DNA from: an uncultured Olsenella sp.
GTDB taxonomy: Bacteria > Actinomycetota > Coriobacteriia > Coriobacteriales > Atopobiaceae
Length of the DNA: 64,000 bases
Assembly (NCBI GenBank): GCA_934660915.1
Contig: CAKUIF010000005.1
Span: forward strand, 1 to 64,000
Direction of reading: 5' to 3'
Shown here: positions 24,150 through 31,856 of the stretch, one piece after another
Layout: every line of letters starts with the position of its first letter
Position numbering within the stretch: the stretch's first letter is position 1
The notes under the pieces: model-generated
What the model saw: only the letters and a program-made list of their open reading frames with translations
Databases searched by the model: none
What the model was told of the DNA's origin: nothing
Program-made: the position numbers and the translations under genes

Positions 24150-25661
24150 GTGGCAGAACTGCTGAGGATGGAAAACGTCAGCAAGTGCTTCGGCTCGTTC
24201 TACGCCAACCAGGACGTGAACCTTACCGTCGGAGAGGGAGAGGTACACACCCTCCTGGGCGAGAACGGCGCCGGCAAGTCCACGCTCATGAACGTCCTTA
24301 TCGGCTTGTACCAGCCGACCGAGGGCAAGATTTATATGCACGGCAAGGAGGTGCACATCTCCAGCCCGGGCATCGCCGTCGAGCATGGCATCGGCATGGT
24401 CCACCAGCACTTCATGCTGATCGAGGACATGACTGGCCTCGAGAACATCATCCTGGGCGATAAGCGCCACAAGTCGCCGCTGCTCCAGGTCGCCGACGAC
24501 CGCAAGACGGTCGAGGAGCTCATGGAGCGCTACGGCATGGACATCGACCTCGACGAGAAGGTCGGCGACATGTCGATCGGCATGCAGCAGCGCGTCGAGA
24601 TCATGAAGGTGCTCTTCCGCGGCGCCGATCTCGTCATCCTCGACGAGCCGACCGCCGTCCTCACCGACCTCGAGGTCGAGGGCCTGTTCGACATCATGCA
24701 CTCGCTCACCGACGAGGGCAAGTCGATCATCTTCATCTCGCACAAGATGCGCGAGGTCATGCACATCTCCGACTACGTCACGGTCCTGCGCCGCGGCAAG
24801 TCGGTCGAGACGGTCAAGGTCGCCGACACCACCGAGCAGGAGCTCGCCGACCTCATGATCGGCCAGAAGTTCACCGAGAACACCTACCAGAAGGTCACCG
24901 AGCCCGGCGAGACCGCCTTTGAGCTCAAGGGCATCAGCTATCGCCCCGAGGTCAAGCACGGCGGCCTCAAGGACGTCTCGCTCGCCATCCACAAGGGCGA
25001 GATCCTGGGCGTCGCGGGCATCGACGGCAACGGCCAGTCCGAGCTCGCGGCCCTCGTCACGGGCCTCATCAAGCCCGAGGGCGGCGACGTCGTGGGCATC
25101 GACGGCAACAAGATCGCGCTCTTCTCACCGTCCAACTTCATCGAGGCCGGCCTGGGCAACATCCCCGAGGACCGCAACAAGATGGGCCTCGTCGGCGACA
25201 TGACCATCGCGGAGAACCTCGTCTTGAAGCAGACCGAGTCCGACCGCTTCTCCGTCGGCCACGGCGCCTGGCTCAAGCTCGACGCCATCCAGGAGTACGC
25301 CGACAAGCTCCGTGAGGAGAACGACATCCGCTGCACCTCCGTCAACCAGACGGCCCGCTCGCTTTCCGGCGGCAACCAGCAGAAGGTCATCCTCGCCCGC
25401 GAGCTCGACAGCGAGCCCAAGCTCCTCGTCGCCGTCTACCCGACGCGCGGCTTGGACATCGGCGCGACCGAGTTCATCCATGACCAGATCATCGCCCAGC
25501 GCGACGCCGGCTGCGCCGTGCTGCTGATCTCGGCCGACTTCGACGAGGTCCTTAAGCTGTCTGACCGCATCACGGTCCTCTTTGAGGGCCAGATCATGGG
25601 CACCTATCCCGGCGCGAACCCTCCGATCAAGGAGATCTCGCTCGCCATGGCCGGAAAGTAG
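24150..25661 (+). CDS. ABC transporter ATP-binding protein, BMP/nucleoside uptake family
   Basis: A 503-residue protein with two ABC domains. The first has GENGAGKST at 37-45, the DMSIGMQQRVE signature and Walker B LVILDEPTAVL. The second has GIDGNGQSE in place of a normal P-loop, LSGGNQQKVILARE, and a changed Walker B (YPTRGLDIGA). This asymmetry is normal for sugar and nucleoside ABC importers of the RbsA/NupO type. The GTG start at 24150 is chosen because GAGGAGAGGAGG lies 5 nt before it. The two permease genes follow directly. Confidence 0.92.
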   Translation: MAELLRMENVSKCFGSFYANQDVNLTVGEGEVHTLLGENGAGKSTLMNVLIGLYQPTEGKIYMHGKEVHISSPGIAVEHGIGMVHQHFMLIEDMTGLENIILGDKRHKSPLLQVADDRKTVEELMERYGMDIDLDEKVGDMSIGMQQRVEIMKVLFRGADLVILDEPTAVLTDLEVEGLFDIMHSLTDEGKSIIFISHKMREVMHISDYVTVLRRGKSVETVKVADTTEQELADLMIGQKFTENTYQKVTEPGETAFELKGISYRPEVKHGGLKDVSLAIHKGEILGVAGIDGNGQSELAALVTGLIKPEGGDVVGIDGNKIALFSPSNFIEAGLGNIPEDRNKMGLVGDMTIAENLVLKQTESDRFSVGHGAWLKLDAIQEYADKLREENDIRCTSVNQTARSLSGGNQQKVILARELDSEPKLLVAVYPTRGLDIGATEFIHDQIIAQRDAGCAVLLISADFDEVLKLSDRITVLFEGQIMGTYPGANPPIKEISLAMAGK

Positions 25662-25674
25662 GAGGGGAGGAACA

Positions 25675-26769
25675 GTGGCAAACACCAAGAGAAAGCTCAC
25701 CCCCGAGCAGCAGCGCGAGAAGATGCTCTCGGTCCTCACGCCGGTCGTCTCGGTCCTTCTTGCCCTCATCGTGGGCGCGATCATCATCGCGTGCCTGGGC
25801 AAGAACCCCGTCCAGGGCTACGGCGCCATGCTGCAGGGCTCGCTGGGCGACATCAACAAGATCGGCAAGACGCTCGAGCGCGCCTGCCCGCTCATCTTCA
25901 CGTCGCTCGCCGCGGTCTTCGCGTATAAGTGCGGCGTCTTCAACCTGGGCGGCGAGGGTCAGTTCATCATGGGCGCCTCCGCGGCCGCCTACATCGTGAT
26001 CACCCTCGGCCTGACGGGCGTGCCCGCCATGCTCGTCGCCCTCGTCGCCGGCATCGTCTTCGGCGGCCTGTGGGCGCTGCTCCCGGGCATCCTGAAGATC
26101 ACTCGCGGGCTCAACGAGATGATTACGACGATCATGTTCAACTACATCGCCCTGTACTTCATGGAGTTCCTCTACAAGAACGTCTACTCCGACCAGGGCC
26201 TGCCGCAGACCCCGGCGATGCCCAAGTCCGCGCACCTCATGGATATCGGCCCCGCGCACTTCGGCGTCCTTCTTGCCATCATCTTGGGCCTGCTCGTCTG
26301 GTACGTCATCTTCCGCACGAGCTTCGGCTTCAAGATCCGCGCCGTCGGCATGAGTCCCACCGCCTCGCGCGTCAACGGCTTCCCCGTGCGTATGCTCACC
26401 CTGCTCGCCTTCGTCATCTCCGGCGCCATCGCCGGCATGGGCGGAATGATAGAGCTCTTCGGCAAGACCCCGTTCCGCCTGGCCGACGGCTTCGGCTCCG
26501 GCTTCGGCTTCGACGGCGTCGCCATCGCGCTGATCGCGCAGCTCAACCCCATCGGCGCCCTTATCGTCGCCCTTCTGTTCGGCATCCTGTCCACCGGCGG
26601 CACGATGATGCAGTCCGTCATCGGCGTGCCCACCGCCATCGTCGACATCATCCGCGGCATGATCATCATCTTCGCCGTCGCCGGCATGGCCATGGTCAAG
26701 CTTCCCAAGGTCAAGGCGTTTCTTTCCAGCCTTGGCTCCAAGAACAAGAAAGCTGAGGTGACCGCGTAA
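25675..26769 (+). CDS. ABC transporter permease, BMP/nucleoside uptake family (subunit 1)
   Basis: A 364-residue membrane protein of the BPD_transp_2 family with about 8-10 hydrophobic segments from residue 25 to 345. The conserved FNLGGEGQFIMGA and RAVGMSPTASRVNG stretches are present. The GTG start at 25675 follows GGAGGGGAGGAAC, and the gene begins 13 bp after the ATPase stop. The stop overlaps the ATG of the next permease (TAATG at 26767). It forms the channel with that second permease. Substrates of the family are nucleosides or related purines. Confidence 0.92.
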   Translation: MANTKRKLTPEQQREKMLSVLTPVVSVLLALIVGAIIIACLGKNPVQGYGAMLQGSLGDINKIGKTLERACPLIFTSLAAVFAYKCGVFNLGGEGQFIMGASAAAYIVITLGLTGVPAMLVALVAGIVFGGLWALLPGILKITRGLNEMITTIMFNYIALYFMEFLYKNVYSDQGLPQTPAMPKSAHLMDIGPAHFGVLLAIILGLLVWYVIFRTSFGFKIRAVGMSPTASRVNGFPVRMLTLLAFVISGAIAGMGGMIELFGKTPFRLADGFGSGFGFDGVAIALIAQLNPIGALIVALLFGILSTGGTMMQSVIGVPTAIVDIIRGMIIIFAVAGMAMVKLPKVKAFLSSLGSKNKKAEVTA

Positions 26770-27701
26770 TGGACTTCATGGTCGCACTCCCTACCATCAT
26801 CAGGGCGATGGCCATGGGCGCCGTGCCCATCCTGCTCGCGTCCCTGGGCGAGGTCTTCTCTGAGCGCGCCGGCCTCGTGAACATCGGCCTCGAGGGCATC
26901 ATGGCCGTCGGCGCCTTCACCGCCTTCGCCGTCGGCAAGGTCACCGGCAACCTCTGGGTGGGCCTTCTGGCCGGCATGGCGGCGGGCGTCCTCGTCAACA
27001 TGATCTACGCCTTCTGCACCGTCACGCTGTGCTCGGACCAGGTGGTCACCTCCATGGCCATCAACATCCTGGCGCCGGCCGTCGCCCTGTTCGGCTACAA
27101 CCTGTTCGTCGGCTCCAACCCCGACAACGCCACGGGCGCCCAGATGTCGAGCATCGCCATCCCGGGCCTCTCCGACATTCCCATCATCGGAAACGGCCTC
27201 TTCAACCAGTCGCTTCTGGCATACCTCGCATTCCTGCTCGTGCCCGTCGTCTGGTTCTTCTTCAAGCGCTTCCGCGCGGGCCTCTCGTTCCGCTCCGTCG
27301 GCGAGAACCCGCAGGCGGCCGAGACCCTGGGCATCAACGTCGTGCGCGTCAAGTACGTCGCGTGCGTCGTGTGCGGCGCCCTCGCTGCTGCCGGCGGCGC
27401 GTTCCTCACCATCTGCTACACCCCGATCTACACCGACGGCATCGTCGCCGGCCGCGGCTTCATCGCCCTGGCCACCGTCATCTTCGGCCGCTGGAGCGCC
27501 GTGGGCGTCATGCTCGCCAGCCTGCTGTTCGGCTTCTTCGACGGCCTGAACGTGGCCCTGCAGGCGTCCTTCCAGTCCGCGCCGGTCATGTTCTTCAAGA
27601 TGATTCCGTACATCTTCACCATCGTGGCCCTTATGTTCTTCGGCTCCAAGCACGGCGGCCCCAAGGCCAACGGCAAGCCGTACTTCCGCGAGTCGCGCTA
27701 G
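26769..27701 (+). CDS. ABC transporter permease, BMP/nucleoside uptake family (subunit 2)
   Basis: A 310-residue membrane partner of the preceding permease, with about 8 hydrophobic segments. The conserved VNIGLEGIMAVGAF motif lies near residue 37, and FRSVGENPQAAETLGINV near 177-195. It is translationally coupled to subunit 1 by a one-base stop/start overlap. The three BMP lipoprotein genes follow on the same strand. Confidence 0.92.
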   Translation: MDFMVALPTIIRAMAMGAVPILLASLGEVFSERAGLVNIGLEGIMAVGAFTAFAVGKVTGNLWVGLLAGMAAGVLVNMIYAFCTVTLCSDQVVTSMAINILAPAVALFGYNLFVGSNPDNATGAQMSSIAIPGLSDIPIIGNGLFNQSLLAYLAFLLVPVVWFFFKRFRAGLSFRSVGENPQAAETLGINVVRVKYVACVVCGALAAAGGAFLTICYTPIYTDGIVAGRGFIALATVIFGRWSAVGVMLASLLFGFFDGLNVALQASFQSAPVMFFKMIPYIFTIVALMFFGSKHGGPKANGKPYFRESR

Positions 27702-27842
27702 CATTACGCACTGACCCGCCGGCTATTCGGCAACCCTTAACCGGCAGGTGGTTTTGTTTAGTCTCTTATCTGTTTTGGGTACAAGACCGACTAGGGAAAA
27801 CGCGGCCGCACAACGTGGCCGCACAAAGTGAAGGGAAGAACT

Positions 27843-28946
27843 ATGTCCAAGCACAACCTCGATCGTCGTCAGTTCATCGGCCTTTCCGGCGCCGCTGCCG
27901 CCACCCTCGGCCTCGCCGCCTGCGGCGGGTCCACCGACTCCGGTGACGACAAGAAGGCCGAGGGCGACTCCGGCGAGAAGAAGTCCTCCTACAAGGTCGC
28001 CATGATCATGAGCGGCATCATTACCGACGGCGGCTGGGACCAGGCCCACTACGAGTCCCTCAAGCGCGCCATCGAGAAGCACCCCAACTGGGAGATGCTC
28101 GAGCCCAAGGAGAACACCGCCAACGCCGACGCCGCCACCGCCGCCGAGTCCTACGTCGACCAGGACGTCGACCTCATCGTCGGCAACGGCAACCAGTTCG
28201 CGTCCACGTGGGCCGAGGTCGCTTCCTCTGCCGCCGAGTCCCACCCGAACGTGCACTTCCTGATCACCAACACCAACCCCGATCAGGAGCTCGGCGACTA
28301 CGAGAGCACCGACAACGTCGAGACCGTCCTTCCCGACTTCACGCAGCTCGGCGCCCTCGCGGGCGTCATCGCCGGCCTGATGACCCAGACCAAGGCCATC
28401 GGCTTCATCGGCGGCATGAAGCTTCCCTCCACCCTGAGCAAGTACTCCGCCTACCTCGCGGCCGCCCAGAAGATGGATCCCTCCATCAAGGGCTTCTACA
28501 ACTTCGAGGCCGGCTTCTCCGATGCCGCCAAGGGCACCCAGCTCACCGAGCAGTGGATCAACTCCAACAACGTCGACGTCATGTGGGGCGACGCCTCCGC
28601 GGTCGACAACGGCTCCCGCCAGGCCCTCGAGGCCGCCGGCGCCGACACCCACTTCGACATCGCGCAGCCGATCGACATCCTCGGCGACAACCAGCCGACC
28701 GTCATCGCCTCCACCGTCACCGACTGGAAGATCGACCAGGCCATGGACGAGATCGAGAAGGGTGAGTTCGGCGGCGGCAAGGCCATCACCGCAAACATGG
28801 ACAACGGCGGCGTTACCCTCGGCAAGCTCTCCGACAAGATCCCGGCCGACGTCCAGACCAAGATCAACGAGTACGTCGACCAGATCAAGGCCGGCACCCT
28901 GCTGACCGACGACGAGATCGAGGCCGTCAAGGGCACGCTCGGCTAG
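27843..28946 (+). CDS. BMP family substrate-binding lipoprotein (first of three)
   Basis: A 367-residue exported lipoprotein. The N-terminus has twin arginines (LDRRQFIGLSG) and a lipobox LAAC near 23-26, so Tat export and lipid anchoring are expected. A charged linker (about 30-48) leads to a BMP/Med periplasmic-binding fold, with TDGGWDQAHYESL near 62 and the GFIGGMKLP motif near 186. It should deliver a nucleoside or purine to the adjacent ABC permeases. The start at 27843 follows AAGGGAAG; an ATG 15 bp upstream is in frame but less well placed. Confidence 0.92.
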   Translation: MSKHNLDRRQFIGLSGAAAATLGLAACGGSTDSGDDKKAEGDSGEKKSSYKVAMIMSGIITDGGWDQAHYESLKRAIEKHPNWEMLEPKENTANADAATAAESYVDQDVDLIVGNGNQFASTWAEVASSAAESHPNVHFLITNTNPDQELGDYESTDNVETVLPDFTQLGALAGVIAGLMTQTKAIGFIGGMKLPSTLSKYSAYLAAAQKMDPSIKGFYNFEAGFSDAAKGTQLTEQWINSNNVDVMWGDASAVDNGSRQALEAAGADTHFDIAQPIDILGDNQPTVIASTVTDWKIDQAMDEIEKGEFGGGKAITANMDNGGVTLGKLSDKIPADVQTKINEYVDQIKAGTLLTDDEIEAVKGTLG

Positions 28947-29022
28947 TATTCGGAACGCTCACCGAATAGCTATCCGATACCGTCGAATAGCTAACTGGCT
29001 TTAAGTAACCTTATGGTAAGCG

Positions 29023-29060
29023 CGGGGGCGGCGCGCAGGATTGCGTGCCGCCCCCGATTT
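29023..29060 (+). terminator. Terminator-like hairpin between BMP lipoprotein genes 1 and 2
   Basis: A 10-bp stem, CGGGGGCGGC (29023-29032) with 29047-29056, can extend by several inner pairs and is followed by ATTT. A direct repeat CGAATAGCTA lies upstream at 28963-28972 and 28984-28993. Confidence 0.65.
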
Positions 29061-29104
29061 ATGTCTGATTTGCCCGCCACGACGGGCAAGAAAGGGGAGA
29101 GATC

Positions 29105-30193
29105 ATGAACATCACTCGTCGCGACGCCATCAAGCTCGGTGGCGGCACCCTCGGCGCTGCCTCCATGCTCGGCCTTGCCGCCTGCGGCGGTTCCTCGGAC
29201 GATAAGGGCTCCGCTGACGGCGGCTCCGAGAAGTCCAGCTACAAGGTCGCTATGGTCAACTCTGGCCCCATGATGGACGGCGGCTGGGGCCAGGGCCACC
29301 TCGACTCCCTCAAGAAGGCCCTCGAGACCCACACCAACTGGGAGATGCTCGAGCCCAAGGAGAACACCGCTTCCGCCGATTCCCCGACCGCCGCTCAGTC
29401 CTACGTCGACCAGGGCGTCGACCTGATCATCGGCTGCGGCAACGAGTTCGGCTCCGCCTGGATCGACGTCGTCGCCGAGGCCGCCGAGAGCAACCCGGAC
29501 GTCAAGTTCCTTCTTACCAACACCGATCCCAAGGTCGACCTCGCCGACTACGAGACCCTCGAGAACACCGAGTGCGTCCAGGTTAACCTCAAGCAGACCG
29601 GTGCTCTTGCGGGCGTCGTCGCCGGCCTCATGACCCAGTCCAACTCCATCGGCTTCATCGGCGGCATGAAGCTCCCGACCACTCTTACCAAGTACTCCGC
29701 CTACCTTGCTGCCGCCCAGAAGGTGAACCCTGAGGTCAAGGGCTCCTACAACTTCGAGGCCGGCTTCATTGACGCCTCCTTCGGCGCCAAGATCACCGAG
29801 CAGTGGATCGCCTCCACGGGCCTCGATGTCATGTGGGGCGACGCCTCCGCGGTCGACAACGGTGCCCGTCAGGCCCTCGAGGCTGCCGGCGCCGACACCC
29901 ACTTCGACATCGCCCAGCCGATCGACGCCGTGGGCGACGCCCAGCCGACCGTCATCACCTCCACCGTCACCGACTGGATGTTCGGCGAGGCCATGGACCA
30001 GATCGAGAAGGGCGAGTTCGGCGACGGCAAGGTCATCGAGGCCAACATCGACAACGGCGGCGTGCACCTCGGCTCCTTCTCGAGCAAGGTCCCCGAGGAC
30101 GTCCAGAAGAAGGTCGAGGAGTACACCGAGCAGATCAAGGCCGACACCCTCATCACCGACGCCGAGGTCGATGCCATTAAGGCCACACTTTAA
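29105..30193 (+). CDS. BMP family substrate-binding lipoprotein (second of three)
   Basis: A 362-residue paralogue of the preceding lipoprotein. It has a twin-arginine start (ITRRDAIKLGG), lipobox LAAC near 24-27, a short charged linker, then the BMP fold with DGGWGQGHLDSL and GFIGGMKLP. It keeps long identical blocks with copy one (for example HTNWEMLEPKENTA here against HPNWEMLEPKENTA). Its own hairpins on both sides suggest expression at a level different from the permeases. Whether it binds a different purine or nucleoside cannot be read from sequence. Confidence 0.92.
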   Translation: MNITRRDAIKLGGGTLGAASMLGLAACGGSSDDKGSADGGSEKSSYKVAMVNSGPMMDGGWGQGHLDSLKKALETHTNWEMLEPKENTASADSPTAAQSYVDQGVDLIIGCGNEFGSAWIDVVAEAAESNPDVKFLLTNTDPKVDLADYETLENTECVQVNLKQTGALAGVVAGLMTQSNSIGFIGGMKLPTTLTKYSAYLAAAQKVNPEVKGSYNFEAGFIDASFGAKITEQWIASTGLDVMWGDASAVDNGARQALEAAGADTHFDIAQPIDAVGDAQPTVITSTVTDWMFGEAMDQIEKGEFGDGKVIEANIDNGGVHLGSFSSKVPEDVQKKVEEYTEQIKADTLITDAEVDAIKATL

Positions 30194-30257
30194 GGCAGCT
30201 CACCGAACTTATTGTTAGGTTCGCGAGCTATCGGGGGTAAACTCAGCTCAACGTGAG

Positions 30258-30289
30258 GGCGGGACGCCAGCTGCGTCCCGCCTTTCTTG
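30258..30289 (+). terminator. Terminator between BMP lipoprotein genes 2 and 3
   Basis: A perfect 10-bp stem (30258-30267 with 30273-30282) has a 5-nt loop and is followed by TTTCTT. Confidence 0.75.
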
Positions 30290-30321
30290 CAAAATGACGA
30301 AAAGCCGGGAAGGGGCACACA

Positions 30322-31365
30322 ATGAGGAAGAACGTAGCTCTCTCGAGGAGGCAGGCCGTAAAGCTGGGCGCTGCCGCGACCATCGCGGCGGGCTTGGCCG
30401 GGTGCTCCTCCGCAGGCGACTCGACCGGCTCCGATTACCCCCAGGACAAGCGGACCCGCAGGGTCGCGCTCGTGATCAGCGGTCCCGCCCAGGACGGCGG
30501 CTGGGCCCAGTCCCACTACGACGCCGTCAAGTCCGCCTGCAACGAGCTCGGCGGCTGGCAGTTCGTCGAGCCGCAGGAGAACACCACCGCCGCGGCTTCG
30601 GCCGACCTTGCCCAGTCCTACGCCGACCAGGGCGTCGACCTCATCATCGCCGCCGGCACCCAGTTCGCCTCCGCGTGGGGCGACGTCGTCGCTAAGGTAG
30701 CCAAGCAGCGCCCCGACTGCAAGTTCCTCTTTACCAACGCCGACCCGAAGCGCGACCTTTCCGGGTACACCACGCTCGACAACGTCGAGGTCGTCGAGGT
30801 CGACTACAACCAGATCGGGTCGCTCGCAGGCGTGGTCGCCGGCCTCATGACGCAGACGAACAGCATCGGATTTGTCGGCGGCGACAGCCTGAGCTCGACG
30901 GAGGCCAAGTACGAGGCCTACGTCGCCGCGGCGCAGAAGGTCAACCCCAAGGTCGAGGGCCATGCCGACTTCAGCGCGGGCTTTGCCGAGGCCTCCGAGG
31001 GCCGTCGCGTGGCCAAGTCGCTCATCAGCGCGCACGACGTCGACGTCATGTGGTCGGACGCCTCGGCGGCCGACAACGGCGTGCGCCAGGCGCTCGAGGA
31101 CGCCGGCGCCGACACGCACTTCGACATCGCGCAGCCCCGCGACCTCATGGGCACCACTACCGTGATTGCCTCCACGGTGATCAACTGGCCGGTGAGGGAC
31201 GCCATGGAGCGCGTGGTCAAGGAGGTCTACGGCAACGGCGCCTCCATCGCCGCCAACATGGTCAACGGCGGCATCGCCTTGGGCGAGCTCTCGGACAAGA
31301 TTCCCGCCGACGTGCAGAAGAAGATCGCCGACTACGCCGACCAGATTGCGGCCGGCACGTTCTAA
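30322..31365 (+). CDS. BMP family substrate-binding lipoprotein (third of three)
   Basis: A 347-residue, more diverged member. The signal SRRQAVKLG is followed by lipobox LAGC near 25-28, then the BMP fold with DGGWAQSHYDAV near 59. The conserved GFIGGMKLP block is changed to GFVGGDSLS, and copies one and two agree more with each other than with this one. A changed binding pocket is plausible. It ends the ABC/BMP series; a repeat array follows. Confidence 0.9.
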   Translation: MRKNVALSRRQAVKLGAAATIAAGLAGCSSAGDSTGSDYPQDKRTRRVALVISGPAQDGGWAQSHYDAVKSACNELGGWQFVEPQENTTAAASADLAQSYADQGVDLIIAAGTQFASAWGDVVAKVAKQRPDCKFLFTNADPKRDLSGYTTLDNVEVVEVDYNQIGSLAGVVAGLMTQTNSIGFVGGDSLSSTEAKYEAYVAAAQKVNPKVEGHADFSAGFAEASEGRRVAKSLISAHDVDVMWSDASAADNGVRQALEDAGADTHFDIAQPRDLMGTTTVIASTVINWPVRDAMERVVKEVYGNGASIAANMVNGGIALGELSDKIPADVQKKIADYADQIAAGTF

Positions 31366-31373
31366 GCCGTTCG

Positions 31374-31597
31374 CGCTCAGAAACCGCCGGTTCCAGCTCT
31401 GCGGGGGAGCCAGGCGCGCAGAAACCGCAAGTCCCAGCCTCCATACAGAGCCTTAGCGCTAAGAAACCGCCGGTTCCAGCCTCGTCGCAGGGCTGGAACC
31501 GGCGATTTCTTAGCGCGGGCGGCTCCGGTGAGGGCTGGGACTCGCGATTCTTTAGCGCAAAGAAGGGCGTCGCGGCTGGGACTCGCGGTTCTTTGGC
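31374..31597. repeat. Intergenic symmetric repeat array 3
   Basis: Three direct units (about 31376-31397, 31415-31438 and 31458-31480) are followed by three inverted units (about 31492-31517, 31532-31556 and 31576-31597). The pairing is nested. The third direct and first inverted units both carry the GGTTCCAG form. The second direct and second inverted units both carry the AGTCCCAG form. The array fills the first half of the 491-bp gap before xdhA. The motif CTTCTTGCCAAGAAG (31623-31637) follows. Confidence 0.8.
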
Positions 31598-31782
31598 AAC
31601 GCGACGCGGCTGCCCGCCCCACGCCCTTCTTGCCAAGAAGGACCATGAAAATCAGTCAGCCGAGACGTCCGGTTTCAACTCAGTTTTGCCCGCGTAAAAC
31701 CCTCTCGCCGTTATGTTTCCGAATGTTGAACGCGCAGGTCAAACGGGGTGTCCGCTGGGCGGCGCTAATTGCACGCTCACCG

Positions 31783-31788
31783 TATAAT
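31783..31788 (+). promoter_or_regulatory. Candidate -10 element of the xdhABC operon
   Basis: A perfect TATAAT lies 69 bp upstream of the xdhA start in an AT-rich stretch. No good -35 hexamer is seen at the usual distance, so an activator may be needed. Between it and the gene lies GGTTTGTCTGCA, similar to the TTGTTTGC motif. Confidence 0.45.
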
Positions 31789-31856
31789 AATTAGTTCTCA
31801 CGGGTAATTATCTTAAAATCGGTTTGTCTGCAAGACCTTTTTATAGGGAGGGAGTC

